Below, piece by piece: positions 1 through 10,464 of a stretch of DNA of 64,000 nt. Within the stretch, counting starts at the first letter, position 1, and each line of letters begins with the position of its first letter. A program made the position numbers and the translations under genes. The notes beneath the pieces were generated by a model. That model was not told the origin of the DNA. It saw nothing but the letters and a program-made list of their open reading frames with translations, and searched no databases. Source of the stretch: Coptis chinensis (Eukaryota; Streptophyta; Magnoliopsida; Ranunculales; Ranunculaceae); contig CM027378.1 of NCBI GenBank assembly GCA_015680905.1, positions 434,001-498,000 of the forward strand. The letters are read 5' to 3'.

Positions 1-38
1 TGGAATAAATGGTATCTCACTATCCCTATGCAATGCAG

Positions 39-108
39 GTATTTGGTATTGGGTGAAGCTTGTTGCTATCTTGGATTAATAGAAGATACAATGGTTCTCC
101 TACAAACA
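39..108 (+). CDS. Possible internal exon of a TPR protein (TPR15/16-like)
   Basis: A short open stretch lies between an acceptor-like site (tgcag before 39) and a donor-like site (GTAAGC at 109). It reads YLVLGEACCYLGLIEDTMVL in frame. That resembles, from memory, a conserved helix pair in plant TPR/DnaJ proteins of the TPR15/TPR16 type. No further exon of such a protein is visible downstream, so it is either the last recognisable piece of a gene entering from the left or an isolated fragment. The assignment rests on 23 residues and is tentative. Confidence 0.33.
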
Positions 109-346
109 GTAAGCCGCTACAATTTAAAGAGAAATCATATGATGTTATGAAGATATCTTTACCTTGTCTAATGCCGCTTTGTGCAATGACATGAATAACA
201 CCACGCCGCCTCCTTCCGAGGCTACATCAAGTTTCAAAGGGGTATTATGCCGAGACATTGTTTGTATTTGTGATTCTTCTGAGCATTGGACTGTGCGTTG
301 TTGTTGTTCTTTTTTTTTTGACAAACCGTAGTTTTACGAAGGATCC

Positions 347-455
347 ATAATACTGCAATTGATTCTGTCTCATGTTTGGAGCCCTTAATACTGCACAAAT
401 TGTCATTTGTAGAATGTCTCATGTTTGGAGCCCTTAATACTGCAATTGATTCTGT
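347..455. repeat. Direct duplication of about 49 bp
   Basis: The phrase around gtctcatgtttggagccc occurs at 367 and again at 416, each followed by ttaatactgca. Flanking attgattctgtc is also repeated. The minus-strand reading frame across it is only a by-product of this duplication. No gene is seen in 110-517. Confidence 0.7.
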
Positions 456-517
456 CACCGTTTTAATCCATATCTTTGCGACAAACTTTCTACTAAGTAT
501 GTCCATTAGTGTGAGTA

Positions 518-672
518 TAATAAAATGACTTGTATGCTCAAACTGGAAGAGCGCTCATTAAGTGTGAGGGTGATGGTTCGAATCCATATGGATCAATAAT
601 AAAATGACTCGTATGCTCAGAATGGAAGAGCGCTCATTAAGTGTGAGGGTGATGGTTCGAATCCATATTCGT
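518..672 (+). repeat. Tandem pair of tRNA-like units (80-bp period)
   Basis: Two near-identical 80-bp units each contain a D-arm-like GCTC...GAGC, a CTCA/TGAG stem around a seven-base loop TTAAGTG, and a T-arm-like ATGG-TTCGAAT-CCAT. They therefore carry recognisable Pol III A-box and B-box (GGTTCGAATCC) sequences. No paired acceptor stem is seen, so these are not functional tRNA genes. They look like tRNA-derived repeat heads (SINE-like). A related unit lies at 47096. Confidence 0.55.
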
Positions 673-924
673 CTTGATGGTAGTATATGTACAGTCGATA
701 GTATTTGTATGTGTTATGATCGAAATTTGTAGTCACAAATAAATGTAGTCAATAGAATCTATGTTGTTTTTGTGTATTTTTTAGTCATTGATATAATACT
801 TCGGTTAATTTCTAAACTTGAAGAACATTGCATTGTTTATGTGACAAAAAACCTCGACATCAAGTGTAATGTAGGAATGCGACCTTATGACTTGAGTCTA
901 GTGTTGTTGATGAGAATGCGTTGA

Positions 925-1510
925 TGAGGCAACATTCATGTTGCAATGGGAGTTCACAGTGGTTGTTGCAATAGTAATAGACAATGCAACATCTATGTTG
1001 CAGTTGAGTTGACATTGTAACATTCATGTTGTAGTAGAGTTGCCAGGGCAACATCCATATTGCAGTGGGAGTTCATAGTGGTTATTGCAGTAATAATAGA
1101 CAGTGCAACATCCATTTTGCATTAGAGTTTGACAGTGCAACATTCATGTTGTTGTACAGTTGCCAATGCAACATTTATGTTGCAGTAGGAGTTGCCATTG
1201 GTGATTCTTGCAGTAGTAATAGTCAGTGCAACATCCATGGTGTTATAGAAGAGTTAATAGTGCAACATCTATATCATAGTGGGAGTTGATAATGGTTGTT
1301 GCAGTAGTAATAGACAGTGCAATATCCATGTTGCTATAGAGTTGACAGTGCAATATTCATGTTGCAATAGTTGTTGAAGTAGTAATAGACAGTGCAACAT
1401 CCACGTTGCAGTATAGTTGACAGTGCAACATTCATGTTGCAGTAGTAATAGATAGTGCAACATTCATGTTGCAGTATAGTTGACAATATAACATTCATTT
1501 GCGATTGGGA
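925..1510. repeat. Minisatellite with a palindromic core
   Basis: An irregular tandem array is built from GCAACAT-NN-ATGTTGC (a 16-bp palindrome with a two-base centre), spaced by variants of agtagagttgacagt and tggttgttgcagtagtaatagac. More than a dozen cores occur in under 600 bp. Because the core is palindromic, it gives short open frames on both strands. These are low-information translations and are not called as genes. Confidence 0.8.
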
Positions 1511-1926
1511 GTTAGCGTGGTTGTTGTAATATTAATAGAGGCGGTCAACATCCATGTATTAGTAGTGTTTGAGGGAAATTTCAGGAGAGAAATCAATCGG
1601 AAATTTTAAGGACAAAATTACCAATTGAAATTTCACAAAATTTCAAGACAAAATTCACATGATAAAGTTAAGCCGGGTTTCATATTTGGCGTTATTTGTT
1701 TTGTCTTAAAGGGCAAAGTGGTAATCTAACTCAAAAGTCAACCGGATGGGCTTTACACATAAATAAAAAATCAGGTGTCTTTTATCCATAATTAAACTGG
1801 AACTGTGGGCTTTAGGCCCAAACTCTGTTAAATTAGAGTTCAGCAATTTCAAAAGAAGGACAACTAGTAAAGAGACAAGATAAGATTGCCAACGAAATTC
1901 TAAAATTTTGTACTTTATGCAACCCT
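1511..1926. other. Non-coding interval downstream of the PPR gene
   Basis: This is AT-rich sequence with no convincing coding region. It would hold the 3' UTR and downstream flank of the minus-strand PPR gene. No repeat boundary is clear. Confidence 0.4.
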
Positions 1927-3717
1927 TTATAACAATACAAAATTATAAACCAAGGTTAACGAAGGGACTTGAGCAAACCTTTTATGGTGCTTGCTGCACG
2001 CCTGAGCAAAAGTCCCTTGCCTTGACTCAAATGGTGCTTGCTGCACGCCTGAGGACGGACCCTGAGCAAAATTTGCTTGCCTGGCCTCAAATGGTCTCCC
2101 TAACACTCTCTCAATCTCATCATTCCTCCCTTCCTTTCCAAAAGCTTCATCTACAGAATTCCGCAGTGTAGGAGTAACACCAACTCTATACCTCACCATG
2201 TCGCCAAGTAAATCTCGAGCTAGATCCAATTTGCCATCTTTGCACAACTCAGTAATGACAAGCTCATATTTCCCTCTCTCCCAACCGCATGAGAAAATCA
2301 GCAACCTCATCGAGCTTACCCTTGGTAAACAATCCACCAAACACCATACTGAAAAAACGGGGATTACCCTTTATATTGGATTCAACTAGCATTTGAAATT
2401 TCTGCAAAACATCATCAATCCTTTCTTCTTTAAAGTAAGCTTCAATAAGAAACCTGAAGGTATTGTAATCCAGGATCACACTCTTCCCGACCATTTCCTG
2501 GAACAGCTTCTCTGCCTCCTCTAACATACCATGCTCACAGAGCCTTCCAAGCAAATTATTGTAACCTGCGCCATCCATCTGGAATGCTTTTGAAGCTTTC
2601 TCTTTACCAACCTGCCTAAACACCGTAAGAGCCTCTGAAACCTTCCCCAACCGGAAATATTCATTCACCATTATGTTAAAGGTTTCACTATTGACCGCTT
2701 GAGTATTAGGTGTTTTGTGATTATCCAACATTGTTTGAAAGAGAGTAGCAGCCTCTTCATTCTTCCCATTCCTTAGCAAAGTCTGCAAAAGAACATTACA
2801 AGTGGCAGGAGTCATCTGAAATTGGCGATCAAGAAGAGCTTGGTAATTATCCATAGCTTCTTTCTCCATTCCTTTCTTAAAGAACCAGTTCATATAAGTT
2901 GCATTAACAGTCCCATCATAGACAAGACAGCGTTCACGAAGCTCGTCAAAGAGCTCGTTCGCTCTCTCCACATTACCTAACTCAAGGAACCCAGCAATGA
3001 GATTATTATAAACAAGGGAATCAGCTCCATGACCCTTATTCAGCATTTCTCTAAGATGGTCCATAGCATCAGAAATTCTATCCGCCTCAACAAGCCCTTT
3101 TGTCAAATGGCGATAAGTAACAGCCGAGGGACCAAATGGGGCATTAGCAAGAATATGGGCATAGACATCGAGAGCAACATCGACTCGACCAGCATCACAA
3201 TGAGTATTAATTAGAACATTATAAGAGACGATATTAGGAACTATATTGGAGTGATTAAAGAAAAATTGGAATAGAGTTACGGCTTCTTCATACCGAGCAG
3301 CGCGATACATTGAAGCCATGATAGCATATTAGCATTACAAGTGAAGACAGTAGGATGAGTGTTGGAAAAAACAGCCTGTCTAGCGTGGGCTGATGCGGTT
3401 TCGAGGTCACCAGCACGTATTAAAGACTGGACTCTATTGTGAAGACTAAGACGAGGGCCAGTGAGTGCAGAAGTGGAGTCGGGCAAACGAGGGGCAGATG
3501 GGTCGCGGCGAAGAGCGTGGAGTGGTGCTTCGATACGGAGACGACGCTTGCGTCTACGACGCTCTATTGCGGCTTCTTCGGCGGATGAGTACGCGAATGA
3601 ATGCGTAAAAGTGGCGGTGATGGAAGCTAGGTGTGTGGTATTTTGCGTGGTTTTGGAGAGAGGTGATGATCTTCGAAGCAGGGATTGGAGGAGGAGGAGG
3701 AGACGGTAAAGAGTCAT
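1927..3717 (-). pseudogene. GRP23-like pentatricopeptide repeat protein, frameshifted
   Basis: The reading matches, from memory, Arabidopsis GRP23 (At1g10270), a PPR protein needed for embryogenesis and linked to mitochondrial RNA editing. The order is an Arg-rich N-terminus, then the conserved phrase RRDPSAPRLPDSTSAL, then about ten PPR-like helical repeats from HPTVFTCNA to the C-terminus. Two breaks are visible. Near 3325-3340 an 8-base insertion-like repeat (AATATGCT beside AATGCT) shifts the frame between FTCNA and MASMYRAARYEEA. Near 2262-2275 a one-base gain or two-base loss shifts it between FLMRLGE and KYELVITELCKDG. The family's long Gln-rich tail is reduced to two or three degenerate copies of a short unit (1960-2090). 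The ATG at 3717 is chosen because the N-terminus looks organelle-targeted. A copia element begins 5 bp upstream. It may be a pseudogene, or the frameshifts may be assembly errors; the rest of the frame is well preserved. Confidence 0.8.
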
Positions 3718-3726
3718 GGTGATTGT

Positions 3727-3785
3727 GATTATTACCTGTTATTATGTCCTTGTCTTCTATTGTTTTCTTTTATCTGCATACAACA
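3727..3785 (+). repeat. 5' LTR remnant of the copia element
   Basis: This 59-bp stretch is almost identical to the last 59 bp of the 3' LTR (9221-9279), including the run ccttgtcttctattg and the terminal catacaaca. The other roughly 790 bp of the 5' LTR are missing. Confidence 0.85.
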
Positions 3786-3803
3786 ATCTTAAGGAAAGAA
3801 CAA

Positions 3804-4690
3804 GATGTCTACACCTGTTGACACCACGCCGATCAAAGAAACCAGTGCGGAGTCATGGAAGTAACCGTCTATGAGAGATGCACGACCTTGAATGCTCGCG
3901 AACTTACCTAATGTGTCTAAGATTGAATCCTTCAACGGTTCACACTTCAAGAGATGGAGAGAAAGGGTGTTCACGACCTAGATGTACTTCAACTATGCAA
4001 AGTATCTCATCGATACAAAGACCCGTGGAGGGTTACGGATGATTTCGAAAAGAAATCAAGCCGCTTGGCTCAATGGGAATAAGGTATGTCGTCATGCTAT
4101 TTTGAGTACCTTGTCCAATGAGATTTTTGATATTTATTGTTCAAATAAGAATGCACATGATATATGGGAGAGTTTGAACAAGAAATACATAATAGAGGAT
4201 CTTTGGTACTTTCGAGAAATATGCTATTGGGACTTTTCTAAAGTTCCATATGAGAGAGGATAGAGATGTAACGCCTCAAATCCATGATTTTCATGTCTTT
4301 GATTAATGATTTGAAAACCGAGGGTATTAATTTACGAATCCTTTGTTCTTTGGATGTTTGATTGAGAAACTCCCCGAGTCTTGGAAACATTATAAAAATA
4401 GTATGAAGCATATAAGCGAAGCAGATGACTCTTGAGGATGTGATCATTCACATTCACATAGAGGAAAAGAACAAGACTTCGGGATGAGATGTTGTCTAAG
4501 GAATTCCATTCTAAAGCCAATATCATTGAAGGTAATCCCAAACAAATCTAACAAAACCTCTAAGAAGCGAAGTCCAACAAAAAAATAAAATTTCAAGGTC
4601 AAAGGCACTTCTTTAAAAAGGAGTGGTAATGGCAATGGAAATTGTTATGTTTGTGGTAAAACTGGACATAGGGCTTTTCGGTCTTGGCCG
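3804..4690 (+). pseudogene. Copia gag remnant (UBN2-type, zinc knuckle)
   Basis: The reading starts MSTPVDTTPIKE at 3804 and continues through the gag-typical phrase FNGSHFKRWRERV and then HDIWESLNKKY near 4170, with several stops and frame changes. A nucleocapsid knuckle is readable near 4640-4690 as CYVCGKTGHRAFRS. It fits CX2CX4HX4C except that the last Cys has become Ser. Confidence 0.75.
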
Positions 4691-4769
4691 GAGAAAAGAC
4701 ACCGATAATCCTCCCAATGCTAGTCTAGTTGAGGGAGATGATATTGTTCTTCTTTGTGGTGTCACAAGT

Positions 4770-5320
4770 GTTCATAGCCAATTGGGAAGAGGCTGGGTAC
4801 TAGATTCGGTGCCACCCGCCACATCTGTGGTGATGTTGAGGCCTTCTCGGACTACATACTAGTGAAAGATGAAAAGGTCTATATGGGTGACTCTAGGTCC
4901 GTTGTTCTTGTTGGAACAGCAAGGTTCTCTTGAAGTTAACTTCGGGGAAAACCCTTTCACATAGTAATGTTCTTCATGTTCCCGAGATTCGCCGAGAATC
5001 TGATTTCTGTCCCTTCTTGGAAAAAGTCAAGCGTCAAGGTAACTTTTTGAGAGTGACAAGTTTGTTCCGACAAAGAATGAGGGTTTTGTTGGTAAAGGTT
5101 ATTGTAATAACAATTGGTCTTTTCATGTTGAATGTACTTGACAACATTATTATTAATAAGAATGAATGCATACGCTTACTTGCTTGACTCTTTTGATATA
5201 TGGCATGGTAGACTAGGACATGTGAATGTTCAAGATATGAAAAGGATGAAAGCATGTGGTTTATTGTCTAATATTTCTGATTTCTCTAATGATAAATGTG
5301 AGATATGTCTTTGAGACTAA
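4770..5320 (+). pseudogene. Copia protease and integrase zinc-finger remnant
   Basis: GWVLDSVPPAT near 4790 corresponds to the copia protease motif W-x-LDSGA, with the catalytic Gly-Ala altered. DSFDIWHGRLGHVN near 5187 is the gag-pre-integrase HHCC domain, followed by NDKCEICL. The frame is interrupted between the two. Confidence 0.75.
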
Positions 5321-5639
5321 AGCCCACGAAGAAACCCCCGCAGAATGTCTAGTCTAGAGATAAACCTGGATTACTAACTCTTATTCATACATGGTTTGGG
5401 TGAATTCGAAGTACCATGTCTAGAGGGGAAGTTTTATAATATTACATTCATAGATGACTTCTCTAGGTACACCATGGTATATTTACTTAGACACAAGCAT
5501 GAGGGCAGGTGAGATGTTTCTCAAGTACAAAGTTTGAAGTTGAAAACCGCCTTTAAGCTGTAAGATTAAGAGACTTTGGATCCGATAGGGGGTGGAGAAT
5601 ATGAGTCTAACCCCTTCCAGGGGACTTTGTGACAAGAGT

Positions 5640-6364
5640 GGCATTATTCATGAGACTACTCCACCATACTCTCCCGAGTCTAATGGAGTAGCCGAACGGA
5701 AAAACGAACACTAAAAGAGATGATGAATGCTATGCTTGTAAGTTCCGAGCTTCTGAACGAACTTGTGGGGGAAGCAATCCTATCTGCTTGTCATATACAG
5801 AATAGGATACCCAACAAGAAAATAGGGAATAAGACACCATATGAGTTATGGAAAGGTCATGTACCTAACCTGACATACTTAAAAATGTGGGGGTGTCTTG
5901 CTAAGGTTCTTGTGAACGAACCTAAAAAGAGAAAATTGGGACCTAGAACTGTTGATTGTATGTTCATTGGTTATGCTCATAATAGTGCTGCATATAGATT
6001 TTTAGTAGTAAAATCTGATAATAACCTTGCCGATGCTAACACTATTATAGAGAGTAAAAATGCTGATTTCTTTGAGAATTTGTTTCCTTTGAAAATTGGC
6101 ATTGAGAGGTTGGTAGCTCCTAGTGAACAACAATCAACAGATCCTGAAATTTCTGAACAAGAAATTCGGAAGAGTAAAAGAGACAGGAAATCCACCAATT
6201 TTGGTGATGACTTTTACACATTTCTTCTTGATGATGATCCTGTGACGTATAATGAGGCAATCACTTCTCGAGATGCACCTTTCTGGAAGGATGCTATATA
6301 CTCAGAGCTAGATTCGATTATAGCTAATCACACATGGGAGATAGTTGATCTACCTCCGGCTTAA
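5640..6364 (+). pseudogene. Copia integrase core and C-terminal domain remnant
   Basis: The phrase TPPYSPESNGVAERKN spans the catalytic Glu of the integrase DDE triad and is broken by a frameshift just before the long open stretch at 5720-6364. That stretch continues through SACHIQNRIPNKK, TPYELWKGHVPNLTYLKMWG and RKLGPRTVDCMFIGYA, which are typical of plant copia integrases. It ends in the spacer and start of the reverse transcriptase domain (WKDAIYSELDSI). Confidence 0.85.
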
Positions 6365-6970
6365 ACCTATATCGTTACAAGTGGATCTTCAAAAAGAAAT
6401 TGAAACTAGATGGTTCCATTGAGAAATACAAGGCTAGACTTGTAGTCAAGGGATTCTCGAAAAAAGGCATTGACTATTTTGATACTTATATGCCCCGTAA
6501 CTAGGATTTCTTCTATAAGAGTTCTAATGGCTCTAGCTGCTATTCATAATTTATTTATTCATCAAATGGATGTAAAACTGCACTTTTGAATGGTGATCTT
6601 GATGAAGAAAATATATATGATGCGACCGAGGGTACGATAGTACCGGGGAATGAGCATAAGGTATGCAAGTTAGTTAAGTCTTTATATGGGTTGAAACAAA
6701 GCCAAAACAATGGCATGAAAAGTTTGACAGTGTCATGATGTCTAATGGATATCACATAAATGATCTTTGATAAATGTATTTACTTTAAATCTTTTAATGT
6801 GAATACATATGTGATTATCCGTCTATATGTGGATGACATGTTAATCATGAGTCCTAACCTTGATGTTGTGAGAAACACCAAGATGTTTTTATCCTCCCAA
6901 TTTGAAATGAAGGATTTGGGAGAAGTCGATGTGATTCTTGGAATCAAAATCATCGTAAAGCGATGATGGC
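6365..6970 (+). pseudogene. Copia reverse transcriptase remnant
   Basis: Broken frames give YKWIFKKKLKLDGSIEKYKARLV, then VIIRLYVDDMLIMSP near 6810 with the YVDD catalytic motif, then FEMKDLGEVDVILGIKI. Several stops and small deletions lie between them. Confidence 0.85.
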
Positions 6971-7159
6971 TATATCGCTTTCACAAGAGCATTATGTTGA
7001 GAAGTTTTTGAAGAAGTTTAACTTTTATGATAGTAAGCCCGTCGACACCTTATGAGGCAAATAGTGAACTTGAGAAAAATGCTCAACATGGTGTACTTCG
7101 ATCTAGATATGCCCAAATTATTGGTAGTCTCATGTACTTGATGAATTGCACTAGACCGA

Positions 7160-7640
7160 CATTGCTTTTATGCAGTTAGCGAGGCTAAGCAGATACACTC
7201 ATTGTCCTAGCCAGGAACATTGGAGTGCCTTAGAGAGACTAGCCAAGTACTTGAGAGGAACAATGAATTACGGCATAAGGTTTAGACAAACTCCACCTGT
7301 GATAGAGGGTTATTGTGATGCAATCTGGATATCTGATTCTCATGATATCAAGTCCACTAGTGGTTATATTTTCACCCTAGGTGGAGGTGCAGCCGCTTGG
7401 AAATCTTCTAAGCAGACCTTGATAGCTCATTCAACCATGGAGTCCGAGCTTATTGCTTTAGATAAAGTAAGTCTTTGAGGTCGAAAGTGGCTTAGAAAAC
7501 CTCTTGGCAGATCTTCCTATTGGTACAAAACCGCCTCAATTTGTACCTATGCATGCATTTGCGGATTTGTCGATAATAGCAATAGCAAAGGCAAAGAGCA
7601 AATTGTATAATGGGAAAAGCGAGGCATATTAAATGCGAGA
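7160..7640 (+). pseudogene. Copia RNase H remnant
   Basis: [20 protein letters not shown] and [20 protein letters not shown] are the standard copia RNase H phrases (HWxAxKRxLRYLxGT and GYxDADWAGDxxDRKSTSGY). They are followed by [21 protein letters not shown]. In the catalytic phrase the expected ADW reads AIW, so one acidic residue is lost. The frame breaks after 7478. Confidence 0.85.
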
Positions 7641-8427
7641 CTACAATCTATAAAGCATTACTTTGGAATCTAGAGTTGTGGCTCTAGATTATGTGAGGTC
7701 GAGTTAAATTTGGCCGATCCTCGACAAAACCACTTAAGGAGACAAGTGGTTGATACGCCGAGGGGATGGGACTTTTGCCTTAGATAGGGCTTACATCGAC
7801 GACCAAGAACCCCACCTATGTGATTGGAGATCCCATGAAGTAGGTTCAAAGGGAAAAACAAGTCACCTCGTAAGCTCTGGTATGCTATTGTCTTTCTTTG
7901 AGACGTCCCACCCTATGACTAGATAGCATTATTGTATACTTTGTATAACTTGAATAGCAATGAGAAAAAGGATGAGTTATTTTACTCTTAATGGAATCCA
8001 TAGTCCATTATTTTTATGAGATAATGTATTTTAACTGCTATGTACACTTGATGGATATCCACCTACGTGAATGTAGAACTGGGTCGGTTCTTATGAGTAT
8101 TCAGGCAAATACTCTAGAGCATTCACATAACACAGGCAGCGCAAGGGCCAAAAAGTGCAACACCGCAGAACAGGCATATAATGAAGGAGCAATGTGGATG
8201 CATGTCCTCTATTTTACTACAAGGGAATGTTGGTTCAAAGATTTTTTAATCCACCACTTTCACGTATTATAAGACATGTTACCCTATGACTGGTTCAAGC
8301 CCGAAAAGCACCAGTATCTTATGCATTGTTTTTTCGATTCTCTCTGGCATTTTGTTAACCCATTTCTTTTGTAATATCCTATTCCAAAATAGTGGGGGAC
8401 TATTAGTATTTTGAAATAGTGGGGGAT

Positions 8428-9279
8428 TGTTGGAATCTCCAAGTGTATTTCAAAACACTTGTATGTTGTTTAGTCCCACATTGGTGAACCACCACTAGCA
8501 AGTGAGGTATATGAGGTGATCCTCTAGCATAAGGGCGTGCCCTTAGGGTACAAAGGCTTTTGTGTTAGGAGGGAGGACTCACCCAAAGCCACACACGCGC
8601 CCGCCCGCCCCGCCCCGCCCCGAACCGAGTCGCGTCGCGTCGTGGGCTTGGGCTTGGGCTGTTTGTCTAGTGGGTAGTGGATTATCAATTGTCTAGTGGG
8701 CTTGGGCTTGAACAAGTTTTGGCTAGAGTCGCAGTGCGTGTTGGACTCTGTCTCATAGCTGTTTTGGGAGACCGAATTTGAGGAGTTATTCTTAGGTTTG
8801 GATACCGACTGAAACCTCTATATAAACACAGCAGTGTGTGTCTATAGGGATGAATCCAGAACAGAGAGAGAGAGAACTCGTGTATACTGTGCTGCTGTTG
8901 CTGCCTCTATATTGAGAGAGACAGAAGTCGTGTTGCTCCTCCATACATCAGCGAAACAGAACTCGTGAATACTATCCCTTCATCCTCCATACACGAATCA
9001 GATAAACAGATAAGTCTTTAATTGCTTTATTCTTCTTCTCTTCTCTTCTTCCTGTCAGCCGCCAGAGAGAGTTATATTGCTGTTCTAGAGGGTAGTCTGT
9101 TCTAGTGCAAAGTCAATTCTTTGTTAACCATTGAATCGTGAGGAAGACGCCCATTTGTTGCCTTTCTGCACCATTGGAAGGGGCGAAATCTTTCCTTAAT
9201 GACAGCCTAATCCGCGCCTTGGTTATTACCTGTTATTCTGTCCTTGTCTTCTATTGTTTTCTTTTATCTGCATACAACA
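8428..9279 (+). repeat. 3' LTR of the copia element
   Basis: A polypurine tract (gtgggggat) ends at 8427 and the LTR starts TGTTGGAATCTCC. It carries a TATA-like tatataaac near 8819, GC-rich simple repeats near 8595-8660 and repeated gggcttgggctt. It ends CAACA at 9279, the inverse of its start. A pyrimidine tract followed by CAG near 9050 could act as a splice acceptor. Confidence 0.85.
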
Positions 9280-9284
9280 ATTGT

Positions 9285-10450
9285 GATTATTAATTGATTG
9301 TCTGTGAAATGGGCAAAAAAAAGAGCGAAGACTGGGTTTTAGAAGGGTTTTTCGTCCTCCTAAAATCAACAGAGAGAATATGATAATTCAGAACACTTAC
9401 TAAAGAGTCGAACTAGTACAACTTCGGATGCAAAAGGCGTGCTAGTACACACCACAATTTAGTCCACTGGATTTTCATTTTCTCGGTCAACATTTGTCCA
9501 AATTTCAGAGACTTCAAAAAAAAATGAGTGCATTTGCTGTTGGATATAATTCTTTGCTTGGTGAACAAGGTTGAGAACTGTGCAGATACAATGGCATAAA
9601 TCAAACAAGTAGTAGCTCATATTGGAGCTAAACGCAACACTGCCTTTGCTACAAACATCCCCACTATGAGCGCTCTCTCTCTCTCTTCCCAGCAACCTTA
9701 ATATTAATTTTTTTTCAGTTCAAATAACAAACTCAATCCTCTGTTTGAGCTACTTCCTCTTTTCCTTAAGCTTCACTCACTTCCCTCTCTAATCTGCAAG
9801 TTTCTATATTATCTTTATCCGTCACATTGTCTTTAGATGTTCAAGTAGTGTATGTATTTTGTTGCTATATGATATCGATGCTTAAACTTTTTCTTCTATG
9901 TTCTTGCAGTTACTGTCATTGTTCTTCTTGTTTGATTTTCTTGGTCTGTGCTACACTTTTTGAAAATTTTATTTTATAATAATGTCACATAAATATGAAC
10001 TATAATTTGCTGGTTGATATGATGCATGCACGTTTTTGAGAAAAATGAAACACCACTCCCCTTTCATTCTTTAACTCTATACGATAAAAAAAAACACTAA
10101 TTATTTTGTGTTTTTAATTTCGATACTTTGTGTCAATCTTTCACTTAGTCCACCGGAGTTTGCTGCATAGAGAAAGTTGAACTGGGTTAAATAAAGTGAA
10201 TTGAATTCTGACAAATTTGCTGCACTCGTCAGATTACATAATACCTTCTTAGCTATTTCCCAATATAGTAATGAAATTTGACTGTGGTAGAATATATGTA
10301 GATATATATGATTGGATGAGCATTTTTGAAGTGAGTTGCTTACAAAAAAAACACGGACAATTTCTAATGTCAGATACAAAGCAGACAGAAAACTTATCTA
10401 TCAAGGCAGAGTACAAATTATATAGAGTCACCTGCCAGGAACCACAAATA
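9285..10450. other. Interval that was the original upstream flank of the PPR gene
   Basis: Removing the copia element would join 3721 to about 9285, so this sequence probably holds the old promoter and 5' UTR of the minus-strand PPR gene. No coding region is supported. It is AT-rich, with homopolymer runs and a short CT repeat near 9675. Confidence 0.5.
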
Positions 10451-10464
10451 CCAAATCATAATCA

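Larger units (their letters stand above)
3722..9284 (+). mobile_element. Degenerate Ty1/copia retrotransposon with ATTGT target duplication
   Basis: A plus-strand element reads gag, protease, integrase, reverse transcriptase, RNase H, which is the copia order. It ends in an 852-bp LTR at 8428-9279 that starts TGTTG and ends CAACA. The 5' LTR survives only as its last 59 bp (3727-3785). The 5-bp sequence ATTGT flanks both sides (3722-3726 and 9280-9284), the target-duplication length expected for copia. No tRNA-Met-type primer site is visible after the 5' remnant; gag starts 19 bp beyond it. Many stops and frameshifts show it is dead. Confidence 0.9.

Noticed and set aside
925..1510. CRISPR-like array
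   Set aside because: The repeats are short, irregular and palindromic, without uniform unique spacers, and the genome is a plant's.
8590..8660. GC-rich block as a CpG-type promoter
   Set aside because: It is a simple-sequence patch (cgcccgcccgcc, gtcgcgtcgcg) inside the copia LTR; the TATA-like site lies about 160 bp further on, and nothing ties the block to initiation.
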